Below the pieces are notes generated by a model, which did not search any database, was not told the DNA's origin, and was given only the letters and a program-made list of their open reading frames with translations. From Symsagittifera roscoffensis (Eukaryota > Xenacoelomorpha > Acoela > Convolutidae), in contig NW_026971598.1 in the NCBI RefSeq assembly GCF_963678635.1, positions 1 to 64,000 of the forward strand: a stretch of DNA of 64,000 nt, written 5' to 3'. This document shows positions 1 to 11,859 of this stretch, piece by piece. Within the stretch, counting starts at the first letter, position 1; every line of letters starts with the position of its first letter. A program made the translations under genes and the position numbers.

Positions 1-1000
1 GTATGCATGTGAGTATCTATACATTCATGTATGTATGTGTTTTCCGTAACTATTGACTGCAAGTCTGTTTGTCTGTATGAGTAAATATTTGGATATGTGT
101 TTGTAGCAAGGTTTGATTGTAGGTCTCTAAGCATTTAAAAACTATATTGGTAAGTTTGAATCATGTTTGTTCATATGTAATATTGCTGAATTTATCATTG
201 AAGTTATGTTTGTATCTTTGAGGAAAATGCGTATATACGAGATTTGCATGCTTGTAATAGAAGGCTGCATGTTGTGTGTAGTGCATGTGCTTATTCATCT
301 ACGCATGTATTTATTTAATGCATACAAACAATAATTTGTCAGGATCTCAAGATTTCACTTAAGTTGAATTTATTTGCACGATAGTGTATTCATTTTCCGC
401 TTGCAAGATTAGATAAGAACTTTGTTAGGATGCATAGATTTGTATCAGTCAAAATAAAAACTTAAAATTTATAAGAGTATAAAAGAATAATTTTTGTATG
501 TTTGTTCTTACTCATAAATGAATATATACAAGAATTTAATGTTCATTTTTCTCTTGTTTGCATGCAAGTTTTTAGTTTTGTATGGCAGCATGTTTCTATG
601 ATTATCCAATCATACGCAAATATGTAAATAATGATCGTATTTTTGAATCTTTGAACATTTATTTTTTTTAAGTGTAAAAGAGAGTGTAGTTTTGTAAGTT
701 TGCATGTTCCTATGCGAGTAAGCGAGTTATCTAAGATTGTATATGCATATATATTTTAAAAGATATGTAAATTTCTTACGGTTTTTTGTGTTTTTTTTGC
801 ATGTAGGAGTAATTGTGTTTTCTTTTTTATGCTATCAAACCGCTAAAACGTCGAACAGAAGTGTATTTATAAATCAATCGTAACAGTTTTCACCTTTATA
901 CTTTCTGGAATACTCGTGAAAATTCCACTTGATATTGAGAAGAAAATCCCTTTTATCCATTTTCTTGGTTGGCGAAAACCTTTGAATTTTTTTTAATCTT
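1..1000. repeat. Degenerate ATGTATG/TGCATG-rich repeat block, left copy (family S)
   Basis: This AT-rich stretch is made of irregular repeats of words such as TGCATGT, GTATGTAT and TTTGTAAG. A diverged copy in the same orientation lies at about 58140-59500; the stretch at 101-230 (GTTTGATTGTAGGTCT, then GAATTTATCATTGAAG) matches 58639-58740. Shorter relics appear at 23430-23640 and near 2960-3000. Its distal end carries a heat-shock-element-like motif. I see no coding potential. It could be a satellite or the body of an old transposon. Confidence 0.6.
903..925. promoter_or_regulatory. Heat-shock-element-like motif in repeat S (left)
   Basis: Five triplets, TTC, GAA, CTC, GAA and TTC, each separated by two bases, form an alternating array of the kind heat-shock factor binds, with one mismatch (CTC for TTC). 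The same five-unit arrangement recurs in the right repeat copy at 59387-59409. Function is inferred from the pattern only. Confidence 0.35.
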
Positions 1001-1841
1001 TGATCTTCCAGGTATAGTCATTAACAAATCTTAACAATAAAAAATGTTGAATTACCAACATTTAGTTTGAGCTCCATATATAGTTTGAGCTCCATATATA
1101 AAATAAATAAATTTAAACATAAAGCACGCGAATATGTCTGCATCATACATATTGAAAAATAACGTTTCGTAAGCAAAAGCCAGCTGTCAGTTTCAGCCAA
1201 GTCATCTATTAACTTTAGGAAAAAAAATTTCCTTTTTATGAAAAAATTAAAAGATGGTGATGAAAAAAACTCTGTAACTTTTTGTCGATCTCCTAGGCCT
1301 ACTTTCTTACAGCATCAAACCATAACACAAAAAACCAGTGCGTCGTGCAAAGCTTTTTGGATGGTCAAAAAACTGCTTCCATACCTTCCTACCAAAAGAG
1401 AGTTTTGAAAATATGAGGTCTGTTCACAACTAAGTTTTTGCATAAAATTTTTTCAAAAACAGTTTCTTCATTGATTCCAGTTTGAACTGTCCTGAAAAAA
1501 ACAGGCGATGGCTTAACCGTAAATGTACATGTAACTGTAAATGTATACTGCCTAGAAATTTTTTTCTTGAATCAGTTTTTCAGAAATTCTTGAATCAACT
1601 GTTTTTCAGAAATTTTTTTGAATAAAAATGAGAAAACGTTTGTTATAGTTTGTCGTATTTAATTTAGATTAATATTTTCAAGATTGTGGAGCTCAACAGA
1701 AAAAATCAATTCAACTGGCACAACGAAGCATCACCATGCACAAAACAGACTCAAAAATATTTTATTTAGACTCCAAAAATATTAGATGTTATTCTGTTTT
1801 GGTTGTTTTTTCTGTTTCGACAGCCTTTTAGACAAACTTAC
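1001..1841. other. Non-coding flank with an inverted match to 57920-57995
   Basis: No convincing gene. The words CAGCATCAAA and CCAGTGCG and a GAATGGTC/GGATGGTC-type segment at about 1310-1385 match the reverse complement of about 57920-57995. Together with the inverted exon pair (1842-2006 and 56885-57088) this shows that the two flanks contain a diverged inverted duplication. A short direct repeat TAGTTTGAGCTCCATATA occurs twice at about 1063-1098. Confidence 0.45.
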
Positions 1842-2006
1842 TGGCTTTTCCACTCAGCTGGTTTTGATTTTCTGCTGACTGGGCCCAAGCAAGTGTTGAC
1901 TGTTGGACTGGTATCTACAATGGGATCTCCGGTTTTTCAATTTTCTGGAGAGACCCAAGTTGATTCTCGAATGGAGAACCTACTCAAAATCCTGCTAGAA
2001 AAGCAA
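1842..2006 (-). pseudogene. Decayed exon, inverted paralogue of the exon at 56885-57088
   Basis: Read on the minus strand, this segment lies between an acceptor-like CTCTCCTGTAACAG and a strong donor GTAAGT (1841-1836). It aligns by eye with the exon at 56885-57088: both share the acceptor context CTCTCCT, the words CAGGA, GGTTCT and AGTCCAACAGT, and a GTAAGT donor. In the frame used by the right-hand exon, two codons are TAG here where the other copy has AAA and TGG, so this copy cannot encode the same peptide. It is shorter than its partner (165 versus 204 nt). The plus-strand ORF over the same interval looks like a shadow. Gene identity is unknown. Confidence 0.5.
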
Positions 2007-2557
2007 CTGTTACAGGAGAGGATAATTTGACTGGTTCTGCCATATTAATAATATTGCCTCCAATGGTTAAAAAACTTATCTTTTTCTGATGCGATTTCAA
2101 ACCAAAATAAAAAAAGATTTATGATAAGCGGATCAGACAAATTTTTTCTCAAAAAAAAATAGTTTGAAAATTTTTCAGGTTTCTGAGAGCAAAAACTAAA
2201 GTGAAACGACAAAAAATTTATATCAATGAAGTGAATGCGTGCTTACAGAGGTGTTGTCTGTGTGCTTAATGAAGAACAAGTCGAACAAAAAATTAAGGAA
2301 AAAATGGCTTGACATGGTTTGTACAGTACAATCCTAGGCCACACTTGGTCAAAGCTTTGATTCTTTAAGATATGATGAAAAGACTCAATCCTTGTTTTGT
2401 TTTGTTTTCAGCAGATTTGAAAACGATTTCAGACCCGTTTTTTTCACGTATTCATGTAAAACTTGTATTCAGCAACTAATCTGATATGAAAGAAATTTTT
2501 AACAACTTCAACAGAGATTTTTGATTGAGTATTGATAGCAATTACACAAATCCAATA
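2007..2557. other. Non-coding flank, nothing recognised
   Basis: AT-rich sequence with no long frame, no convincing splice pair and no recognisable repeat beyond short homopolymers. Confidence 0.4.
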
Positions 2558-2779
2558 GAATTATCCAATTATAAAAGTTTTGCTTGATTATTTGTTATAA
2601 GATGAATGAGGTGTGGTTATCTGTTGAGAAAGATGCGTAAAATGATGACGCTGTTTGTTTCATGATGACGCTGTTTGAATTATCCAATTATAAAAGTTTT
2701 GCTTGATTATTTGTTATAAGATGAATGAGGTGTGGTTATCAGTTGAGAAAGATGCGTAAAATGATGACGCTGTTTGTTT
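2558..2779. repeat. Tandem duplication of about 119 bp
   Basis: The segment starting GAATTATCCAATTATAAAAG at 2558 recurs at 2677 almost unchanged (one CTGTTG/CAGTTG-type difference), giving a period of 119 bp. The unit ends with a shorter repeated word ATGATGACGCTGTTTG, which occurs twice at the end of the first unit. This looks like a recent local duplication in the non-coding flank. Confidence 0.85.
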
Positions 2780-3035
2780 GCATCAGATACTAAAGGAGAA
2801 CAAGGAGCCTATCAGATACTGCTTTTGCACATTTGATTGTGTTTAGGCAAGTGGTTTGATTTTGGGATTTGGTAATAGCAATCAATGTTTATGTTTATCA
2901 AATAAGATTCGCCTCAAACTCAGACGTGTAAAAAAAATAAAGGTATAGATTTCACTCATATCAATCTTTTTTGTTCTTGATTTCTGGAACACTCAATCGT
3001 ACCACGTACTACTTTAAGTTTGTGTATATACCTAC
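2780..3035. other. Flank next to the 3' end of element A-
   Basis: Non-coding. At 2982-2994 it contains TTCTGGAACACTC, a partial match to the heat-shock-like motif of repeat S, so the A- element probably integrated into or beside a copy of that repeat. Confidence 0.35.
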
Positions 3036-3332
3036 TGAGTTACTTTCGAGGTGTAACTCATAGAGTAATTTCGAATAAGGTCTTAATCTTACTCTTTTAT
3101 CTCCTAGTCTCAATAGATCTAGTGTACACCGGTTTATGCGAGTTAGTTCCAGAATGAGAACAACTGTATTCTAAGCTTAATTCAAATTGTTCTGGTGTTG
3201 AAGCTACAAGTAGTTTCAACACTTACAAAGAAGTGGGTTTTTAGTTTAATGGAGTATGATTGGTTAGTATTCAATATTTTTTAGAGATAAGATATCATAA
3301 AAATAACCAATGATAAATACTAGTTTATATCT
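3036..3332 (-). repeat. 3' LTR of A- (internally deleted)
   Basis: Matches the 403-bp LTR of A+ in reverse orientation: the TGAG end at 3036, ATAGAGTAATTTCGAATA, a TCAATAGATCTAG core and a palindromic segment at 3195-3222. It lacks about 100 bp found in the A+ LTR, including the block with the CTGCTCGTC and CCGGCCG words. The inner border is at the GGTTCC that follows 3332, matching GGAACC before the A+ 3' LTR. Confidence 0.8.
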
Positions 3333-4893
3333 GGTTCCACCCATCCGGGTTTTACAGAGTTTTGAATCTTAGATCTTCTATCTGTAATGAAGGATGGATG
3401 TTGGTCATTGTTGTTTGACGAGCATCATTTCCTGTTTTGTTCTTGAAGAAGAAAGCTCCAAGAAGCTGGAGTCATCGATAGGAAGTTGTTAGTTATCGTT
3501 TGACAAAGACTATGACTGTCAATGAAATCAATCTGATTTTAAGTTGGTGTGTTTCGATCTGATTTGGGAATGGCGTGAAGATCGTGTTTGGAGGGGATGC
3601 CTTGTAACTCGGATCTGTACGTATACTTGAACATCGAGATGGTCATTGGTCTGATTCAATGAAGTCCTTTTCTGCGAAGTCAAGTCGTACTCTAAATCCT
3701 TTATGAGCTGTGATTGTGAGCGGCATGTCAGTTGTATTTAGCCATCCTGTAGGTTGAGTGTGATGGGTTCGTCTATTCTTTGGATGCTCGTTCTTGTGGT
3801 TGTTCGTGATCTATGTACTGCATATTATAATTACATTTTATAAAATTTTGTTAGTTCTTATTTTTAAGTAATGATTTTGATTAATTGTTTTCGCAAAAGC
3901 GTTTTAGTTTTAGTTCAGTTATTTTTAAGAGTTTCTCACACTTGAGTGCCTCCTTTCAAAAATAGTGATGTGGTCACAAAGCGTGGATGTAGCACGGTGG
4001 GTTAGGCCAGGACGTGCTCAGGACGTCCTCTCTGGTGGGTTAGGCCAGGAAGGGGAGTATGATTTCGTGCTGGATTTTTAAGGGGGTCCTGTTTTGTGTT
4101 AACTTTTGTGTTATATTATTTTTTGTTTTCCTTTTGTTTCGTTGTTGTGTCCTTTTCTCAAAAATCAAATTGATTGTAGTTTGGGTTTGTCTTGCGACTT
4201 TTTGGTGTTTTATTGTTTCTTTTTTAGACTTGGTAAAAGTTTTCAAAAGAATAATTTATCCAGTTTTAAGCTGGTTTAATCCGGTTTGGGTACCGTGGGT
4301 TTTCTTTTCTTAGTCATGCTGTTAGTTTATGGTTTATGGTGTTTAGTAAGCTGCGTTGGTTAGTGTGGTTATTATATAATTCCATTCCAGCCGAGTTAAA
4401 GGAAAAGTGGAAACTTGTTATTGCTTGTTTGAGTTGTTGTTAGTGCAAACTTAAAACTTGAATTCCTTATTTTAAACAATTCTTTGTGGGCGAGCTGTGC
4501 AATTGTGGATATAATTTCTGTGCGTTTAAACAAAAGTTATAGAAAATGTTAGTACTGCATTTCATTTGTTTGGATTTACTGCTTTTAAGGTGAAATTTTA
4601 CTGCTTTTGGGGTTGAAAGGTATGAATTTTTTTTCATCGTATTTTGAATTTACTACATTTGGGGGAATAATTTAGAAATGAATTTATTACTTTGAATTAA
4701 CTTTTACTGTATCATTTTATGCTGTTGGTTTAATAGAGTTTAAAATGGAAAACAGAGTTTATATTTTATTTGTCTTTTCTTGTTTTGAAGGTGATTGTGA
4801 TGTGAAGGCTAAAGAGAATACAAATTACTGAATAAAGTGGTTAGTTTGTTTTTGAATTAGTTAGTTTGAAAATTATTAAATTCATAAATACCT
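3333..4893 (-). other. 3' untranslated region of A-
   Basis: Corresponds to 42033-43630 of A+. No sense-strand gene. The stretch 3400-3840 corresponds to the antisense ORF of A+ (43095-43571), but here that frame is broken by several stops. It contains the conserved GC-rich island at 3980-4046. The frames at 4040-4313 are not matched by an equivalent in A+ and I do not call them genes. Confidence 0.6.
3980..4046 (-). promoter_or_regulatory. Conserved GC-rich 3' island with a repeated 13-mer
   Basis: GGTGGGTTAGGCC occurs at 3996-4008 and again at 4034-4046, flanking the palindrome GGACGTCC at 4021-4028. The same arrangement, in reverse orientation, is kept in A+ at 42885-42941. The island is conserved and GC-rich inside a very AT-rich 3' region, which suggests a cis-acting element such as an RNA export, packaging or processing signal (inference). 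Confidence 0.5.
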
Positions 4894-6693
4894 TTAGTCA
4901 TCTGGGAAAAAGCCGTGTGGGAAAATATCGTGAATAGCGTCTGAGGTAGTTAGTAGTTTTGCTAGTATGCGTATTATGTTTTTAGTTTGCAACAGTGGCC
5001 AAAGCAATTGCAATGCTTTGATGGTTTTTAGTTCTTCGGTGCCTACTGCAAACTCATGAGGTGTGTTCTGGATTAGATTATAAATTTTATGATTATATTT
5101 AGTATTATGAATGAATTCTAAAATGGGTACTTCTATGGGTTGAATATAATCATGCGGAATGATCAGAGGTCGGGATTCTTCGTCATTGAATGTCTTCGTG
5201 AGGGGACAAAAATATACATTGGAGTGATGGGATCATAATTTCGGAGGATGCCTTGGAAGTTAGTATTTTTAATGCAATACGTGAAGTTTAGAAAAAATGG
5301 TGAGCTGTATTTGGAATTAATGAACTGAAATCTGTGGTGGGGTTGGCGTGATGGTGTGTGTAAATGAAAATGATTTTGGATAAAGCGATAGTAAGTGTAA
5401 GTATGTGTTTGCTTAGTTCTCAACATGATGTCTTGTGAGCAGTTCAAATCGCGTTTTTTTGGTGTCAGGAAGTGAAAGGTTAGTGAAAAAGTTTGAAATT
5501 TTTTGTGAAATGATTCATATGCTTGGATGTCTGAAAGTGTTTCTGAAATAATGTGATCATGCTTTTTATCTAGTATGTTAAGTGTGAATATGTATGATGA
5601 TTTAATGAAAAACTTTTCTGTGATTTGTGGATTTGCAAATTTATCGCTATCAAGAAATTAGTCTTGATTAGATCTGATGATGTTATGATCGTAATATTCA
5701 ATTGAATAGTCGTTAGCGCGGGGTGCAGTGAATGTTTTTAGTAATTTTTTATATCCTACGTATGTAAATTGTCGTGGAGTGAGTGCTGTGGTTAATCTGA
5801 ATAATTCGTCTTTGTTCCTTTCAATATCGATAGTGGTGTTATAGAGTGGTAGCGTAAGGGTATTAGTGAAATTATAATCAGCTGTCCAATGAAGTTTGGG
5901 CATTAATACATGTTCATCTACAAAATGACGTGGTTCAGGGTTAGAGTAAGATTGATTTAGTGTTTATTGGGGAAATAAAGGTAGGGTTATTTGAAGAAAA
6001 ATCATAGTATTGGTGTGGTCTGGATGATTGATATATTCTCGGGCGGTTCCGGGTTTGGATGGGAAAGGTGATTGGGGAATTTACGTTTAAAAGTTCTATA
6101 AGCACGGTTAGTACTGTTGGATGATTCTGTGGAAGTGGATGAATGAGCTAATGATGGAGTATAATCTGAAATTGGTGTGGGTGTTGGTGGTTTTGATGAT
6201 GTTATTGTTGATGATAACTGGTGAATAGTGAGGGTGCGGGGAGTTAGTAATTGTTGTTGGAGTGTTATGAAATTATCTAGTTCTTCGGAAAGTTGGATAT
6301 TATCAGGGGAGTTGTTGGTGGAGCGTTCATTTTTGAATGGGGAGTATGTTGGGGTTACTTGAGAAGGAGTGTAGGGAGATTTATGTTGGCTATGGGATTG
6401 TATAGGTTGGAAAGGGGGTTTTGAAAAGGTTGTTGAGCTGGTCGGGGTATGTGTAGAAGGGGATGGTTCTGAATCGGCGAATTCGTCGGGGGTTTCAATA
6501 TCAGAATTATTGAATTGTGAAATTGTTGTATAAATTGTGATATCTGAGTTACTGTCAGATTTCATGCCGGATGATGTGTTAGCTTGTGGTGAATCAGGTG
6601 GCGGAAAAGCAAAAAGTGGGATAATAGGGAGTGGATTTTGAGGTTGGCAGGGTGGGAGTTTGATCGGTGGAGTGATCCAACTTGTCTGCTTAT
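4894..6693 (-). pseudogene. Decayed copy of the 602-aa accessory ORF
   Basis: Homologous to the 40224-42032 ORF of A+. The start codon that overlaps the env stop in A+ has become ATA here (6693-6691). Three open pieces remain: 6002-6565, Pro/Ser/Thr-rich and beginning with a motif shared with A+ (IETPDEFADSEPSPS); 5658-5903; and 5163-5447, which shares RTKQTHTYTYYRFIQNHF with A+. The stop at 4896-4894 aligns with the A+ stop. Frameshifts separate the pieces. The N-terminal part is duplicated in the 1,261-bp tandem duplication. Function unknown. Confidence 0.75.
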
Positions 6694-8836
6694 CGTGGGC
6701 TAATAATTATTATTACGATTATTTTGAGGCTGAAAAGTGGTGGTATGGGGCTGTTCATTGATTTGTTCGTATGTATCGTCAATTGAAGGTTTTGTCACTA
6801 TGTTTTGGATGGGGCTTTGTATGTGGCTGGGTCTTAAGTTTAGGGGGTTTGTGATTGCTAAGTTTCGAAAATTTCGTGAGACTAAAGATAATGGATGATT
6901 ATTTGGAAAATGGGGTGCCGTAGGTAATGCGTTTGTATTATTATTTGAGTCATCGTGTGTGTTGGGATTTGTTGGTAGTTTTGTATTGTATTCTTTATTT
7001 TGTGCATCTAGGAGGATTTGAATTATTGATGATGAAAATATTCCAAAAAATCCTGCAAATAATATGCGTTGGCTTGTCTGATAACTTGTATATGTATTGC
7101 GCATGTGTTATAGATTCCTTTTAGTAATGAGAAAAGAAATCCAATAAAATTAAACATTGTGTATAAGATAGTCAATCTTTCTAAGTTGTAATATGGCCAT
7201 CCTAGAAAGGCTAAAACTTCGTTTTTCAAATTTACAAAACTAAAGATATTGATTGGTGATATATCTTGTGGTCGATATTTTTCACCGTTTAAATATATGT
7301 AATCTTTGATGTCTTTAAAATATCCGCTGTAATCTTGTGCGTAAATATCTGAAAATCCTGCTGTTTCTGCAAGTTTTTGTAAGTTTTGGTCTATTGATTG
7401 TCGTTGTATAGTTTCCATTTGTGTTAAAAGTTCTTGAAATTGTTGTGTTCTAATGTGATGTTGTATATCGTATTTAGAATATATACCGATTGATTCTAAA
7501 TCGATATTTGGTTTGCGAGCAATAGCCCGAATGCTTTCTGGTGAAAACTTTTTCAGTGGCTGCATGAGTGTAGGGTTGGTGGAGCGTTCATTTTTGAATG
7601 GGGAGTATGTTGGGGTTACTTGAGAAGGAGTGTAGGGAGATTTATGTTGGCTATGGGATTGTATAGGTTGGAAAGGGGGTTTTGAAAAGGTTGTTGAGCT
7701 GGTCGGGGTATGTGTAGAAGGGGATGGTTCTGAATCGGCGAATTCGTCGGGGGTTTCAATATCAGAATTATTGAATTGTGAAATTGTTGTATAAATTGTG
7801 ATATCTGAGTTACTGTCAGATTTCATGCCGGATGATGTGTTAGCTTGTGGTGAATCAGGTGGCGGAAAAGCAAAAAGTGGGATAATAGGGAGTGGATTTT
7901 GAGGTTGGCAGGGTGGGAGTTTGATCGGTGGAGTGATCCAACTTGTCTGCTTATCGTGGGCTAATAATTATTATTACGATTATTTTGAGGCTGAAAAGTG
8001 GTGGTATGGGGCTGTTCATTGATTTGTTCGTATGTATCGTCAATTGAAGGTTGTGTCACTATGTTTTGGATGGGGCTTTGTATGTGGCTGGGTCTTAAGT
8101 TTAGGGGGTTTGTGATTGCTAAGTTTCAAAAATTTCGTGAGACTAAAGATAATGGATGATTATTTGGAAAATGGGGTGCCGTAGGTAATGCGTTTGTATT
8201 ATTATTTGAGTCATCGTGTGTGTTGGGATTTGTTGGTAGTTTTGTATTGTATTCTTTATTTTGTGCATCTAGGAGGATTTGAATTATTGATGATGAAAAT
8301 ATTCCAAAAAATCCTGCAAATAATATGCGTTGGCTTGTCTGATAACTTGTATATGTATTGCGCATGTGTTATAGATTCCTTTTAGTAATGAGAAAAGAAA
8401 TCCAATAAAATTAAACATTGTGTATAAGATAGTCAATCTTTCTAAGTTGTAATATGGCCATCCTAGAAAGGCTAAAACTTCGTTTTTCAAATTTACAAAA
8501 CTAAAGATATTGATTGGTGATATATCTTGTGGTCGATATTTTTCACCGTTTAAATATATGTAATCTTTGATGTCTTTAAAATATCCGCTGTAATCTTGTG
8601 CGTAAATATCTGAAAATCCTGCTGTTTCTGCAAGTTTTTGTAAGTTTTGGTCTATTGATTGTCGTTGTATAGTTTCCATTTGTGTTAAAAGTTCTTGAAA
8701 TTGTTGTGTTCTAATGTGATGTTGTATATCGTATTTAGAATATATACCGATTGATTCTAAATCGATATTTGGTTTGCGAGCAATAGCCCGAATGCTTTCT
8801 GGTGAAAACTTTTTCAGTGGCTGCATGAGTGTAGGG
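6315..8836 (-). repeat. Near-identical 1,261-bp tandem duplication inside A-
   Basis: Units of about 6315-7575 and 7576-8836 repeat with a period of exactly 1,261 bp, measured at both ends (GAGCGTTCAT at 6321 and 7582; TGCATGAGTG at 7561 and 8822). I found two base differences by eye (near 6792/8053 and 6863/8124). The unit joins the env C-terminal region to the 602-type ORF N-terminal region, creating a chimeric frame at 7023-7826. The junction has short microhomology (GTTGGT/GGGT). It is either a recent duplication or an assembly artefact. Confidence 0.9.
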
Positions 8837-10535
8837 TATGGTGTAAGTAGATAGTATTTATCTTCGTCAGGGTTTAATTGTACGAATTTGTGGCTATTTT
8901 CTGATCCACATGGGTTTGCGGTATCCCAAAAATATGTTCGTCTGGAAATTTTATCAACAAAATGTTTTTTATTTTTGTAGAATATGGGGATTCTTTTGTA
9001 ACAACGTTTGTCTTCGAAAACATATTGTGGTGATACTTTTTTGGTGCAAGTATAAAACCATAAAATGTTTCCTTCATAGTCAAGGAAATTTGATCTATTT
9101 CCGGATAACAAATATCCTGCGTATGGTATTTTGAGTACTGCTAAGGCGAGTGACTGTAGAATTTGTGTTCTTTCTAATTCGCATAGTTGATGGAGTGTTT
9201 CTAATTCAGAAAGTGACATTTCTTGGAAAACTCTGCTAATTGTGTAGTCTAATTTCATATCTAAGTGAATGTCATAATGTATTGCGCCAAAATAGGTATC
9301 GTTCATTAATGATAGTTTTTGTAAACGTGTGCTTTCACTGTCGTATGGTTCTAGTCTTCCATCTGCGTTTTTCCACTGGGATGTATGATGTATCTTCGTT
9401 TATTAGGTGATGTGTTGCATAGGGGTCAAATTTTATTTTTCCGGTGGTCATGTCGAAACCTTCGTCGTATTCAACAAGTATTTCGGAGTATTGTATTTTG
9501 TAGAGTGGGTTTTTGTATTTACATGCAAATTCAGTTTCGTGAAATATTTGAAAACGTGTCAATTTTTTTTCTATATTATGGATGTTTCTAAAGTTAGTAC
9601 TTAGTCTTTCAATTGGGTTTACTTTTTCAAATGGGATTGATTCACTAAAATGTTTTTGGTGAAACTTAATCATTCTAGCGTGTATTTTTGCAACTTGGAA
9701 AACTGTGCAGGTTTCTTCAGGAAACCATACTGTGGTTGCTTGTGGGCTTGTTGTAGGATCGCAATATCCTTGGTCATTTTTGCAAGGAAGTCTAATGCCT
9801 TGGTAAAGGATTGTGTCGTCTTTTAAATCTCGTGTTAGTTGTACTTTTTCAAGTTGTATTTTCCAATCAAAAAACATTATTTCTTGATATCCTTTTATTT
9901 TTTGTTTCTGCTTTGCAATTTGGGGGATCATTGATACCTATGTGTGGTATCCAGTGTTTATCATGTAGATCGTATGTCAGTCTTCCGTGTGTTCCATGAC
10001 AGGGGAAATTTCTGTCTAGTCTAATGTGACCTTGGTGTTTTTCAAGTTCTGCTTGATGTGCTGAGTCTGGGAAAACCTGAAAATTTACAAGTTTTCTATT
10101 CGTTCCGTCGTTTTGTGTTAAGTTTAATCGTCTAAATTCTTTCTTACAATCTTGAGGGTTAAGATGTTGTAATCTTTCTATATTACTCTGATAGAAAGAT
10201 TCGTGGTCTAGTCGGTTTTCATTTGAGACTTGCGAGCAATGTACTTTCTTTTAGGAAAATGTTGCTGTAAACTTGTATTCTGTTAATGTTGTTGATCAGG
10301 CTTTTGAGTATAGTGTTGCTATAACATTTGTGCTTTCTATAGCTTGTGGTTCTGATTCGCATTGTGTTACTTGGTTTATAGCGTATTTGTGTAGTGTTTT
10401 TTGTTCGTTTTCTTCACAATCATAGTGTGTTACTAATAAATCCTGAGGTCCTGTACGAGGGGATGGATTTGTATGTTGTTCGGAAAAAATCAGGAAAAGA
10501 ATGTGTTGAAACGTGAATATCGTTAAAATATACAT
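6700..10535 (-). pseudogene. Decayed envelope-like glycoprotein gene of A-
   Basis: Homologue of the A+ envelope-like ORF (37612-40227). The start at 10535 keeps a hydrophobic signal-like N-terminus and the 13-nt overlap with the preceding Met-less ORF. Open pieces are 10296-10535, 9335-9931 and 8284-9306; the last includes the CELERTQ motif and the C-terminal membrane segment. Premature stops and frameshifts separate the pieces, and the region downstream of the membrane segment is out of frame. The 3' part is present twice because of the 1,261-bp duplication. The gene cannot give a full-length protein. Confidence 0.8.
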
Positions 10536-11644
10536 TTGTACGATAATCCGGAGTAAGGCTTATAAAATTTGATATATCCAATTGTGTTTTTAGTGTATCT
10601 ATTGTATTTATATATTACTTCAGTTGTTATAAATAGAGGAGGTAGTGATTGAGCTGTTATGTTTGGTGGACTTAGGGGAAAAGGGTGTTGAACAATATTA
10701 TTAGGTTTGACTGTGATTTCAAACTTTAATTGGAGACTGTTTTGTTGAAGTATTTGAATGTTATGTTCTCGGATATCTTCGTGGATATCTTGTTTATATT
10801 GTAATCTATTAAGTGCCCAACTATGGAGTCGGTTACTTTCTTGATGTTGTCCAAATAGTGGGGGAGGTGCTACGAAAGTATGCCAATCTAATCGTAAAGG
10901 GATATTTGACAATGATTGTTCTCGGTATCTAGCGTCGAGGTTGTTTGGAAAATTTAAAGGGAAAAGTGTTGGTGAGACTTGACTTATTGATGGTGTTGAC
11001 GGAAGTGAGAGTGTTTCTGGTACTGATGATAGTGTTGTGTCAGAAGAAATATCTATTGGTTCATTTACTATGTTCGGTTCACCTTGTGTATATGAGTGTG
11101 TTGTCCAATATGGTGGTCTTTCTGTGGTGTCTGGGGGATTAAAAGGGTTTTCTCGGATTTTTTGTGATGTGGGGGTTGAACCTAGGAAGTCTGAGGGTAT
11201 ATTTGAGATGCTATGTTGTGAAAGAAGTGTGGGAGTTTCTGGTAGTGTACTGCTTGAAAGTTCTGAGGTAGTTGGTGTCGGTGATTGAGTTATAATAAAA
11301 TGAACTCTGGGGGTTTGAAAATTTCTATTTCTTCGCGGATGTATAATTTGTCTATGTATCTCAGATGTATTTTGATTTTGACTAATATGTCTAACTCGAT
11401 TGAGGTCTTGTTGCAAGGTGGGGTATAAGTTATATGTTGGTTCACTTAAAGATGCTTGTCGATGAATTGGTTCTAGTGGTTCTGATAAGCGTGCGTGTCG
11501 TTCTTCAAAGATGTATGGATTGTCTTGAAAAGAAATGCGTGTTGATTTTTGAGGATTGTTTGTAGTTGTAGGTATTATTGGACTTTCTTGGGATGTGGTT
11601 GGTGGGGGCTGACTTGGTGGTGGTCGATTAGCAATTTTGGAAAG
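10523..11644 (-). CDS. Met-less Pro/Ser/Thr-rich ORF upstream of env (A- copy)
   Basis: Open for about 373 codons from just after a TAA (11647-11645) to the stop at 10523, yet I find no methionine codon in it, as in the A+ copy at 36491-37624. It shares with A+ the blocks RISFQDNPY, EERHARLSEPLEP, IIHPRRNRNFQTPRVHF and the C-terminal CIF. Rich in Pro, Ser, Thr, Asn and Gln, with no membrane segment. It overlaps the env-like start by 13 nt. An open frame this long in an otherwise broken element suggests it was maintained as protein until recently, perhaps as a downstream exon. No family recognised. Confidence 0.6.
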   Translation of the reverse strand, partial: LSKIANRPPPSQPPPTTSQESPIIPTTTNNPQKSTRISFQDNPYIFEERHARLSEPLEPIHRQASLSEPTYNLYPTLQQDLNRVRHISQNQNTSEIHRQIIHPRRNRNFQTPRVHFIITQSPTPTTSELSSSTLPETPTLLSQHSISNIPSDFLGSTPTSQKIRENPFNPPDTTERPPYWTTHSYTQGEPNIVNEPIDISSDTTLSSVPETLSLPSTPSISQVSPTLFPLNFPNNLDARYREQSLSNIPLRLDWHTFVAPPPLFGQHQESNRLHSWALNRLQYKQDIHEDIREHNIQILQQNSLQLKFEITVKPNNIVQHPFPLSPPNITAQSLPPLFITTEVIYKYNRYTKNTIGYIKFYKPYSGLSYKCIF

Positions 11645-11655
11645 TTATCTGAAAT

Positions 11656-11850
11656 TTAATTTTTTCTGGAAAATTTGTGTTCATTATAATATTCTTCAAT
11701 AAAGAGTATCAAGAGGATGGTTGCTAGGGCAAAGGTGACTATTGCCTTTTTTATACATCTGCACATTTTCATGATGAGGGAGATTAAAAATGTGAGGAAA
11801 ATTATGAATAAAAGAAAAATATCTGTTCGACTGAAAGCAGTTCGTATCAT
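11656..11850 (-). CDS. Small membrane protein, 64 aa (A- copy)
   Basis: The ATG at 11850 opens a 64-residue frame starting MIRTAFSRTDIFLLF, with two hydrophobic segments (about residues 10-26 and 35-51) separated by a Cys/Lys-rich turn (CRCIKK). It is intact and matches the 58-aa A+ ORF at 36294-36470 along its length, including FALATILLILF and EEYYN. The paired hydrophobic segments around a basic loop suggest a hairpin integral membrane protein. Function unknown; a small ion-channel-like or env-accessory role is only a guess. Confidence 0.6.
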   Translation of the reverse strand: MIRTAFSRTDIFLLFIIFLTFLISLIMKMCRCIKKAIVTFALATILLILFIEEYYNEHKFSRKN

Positions 11851-11859
11851 TTAGATAGA

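Noticed and set aside
1803-2030. Plus-strand 75-codon ORF in the left flank
   Set aside because: The similarity to the right-flank exon is on the minus strand with splice sites, so this is a shadow frame.
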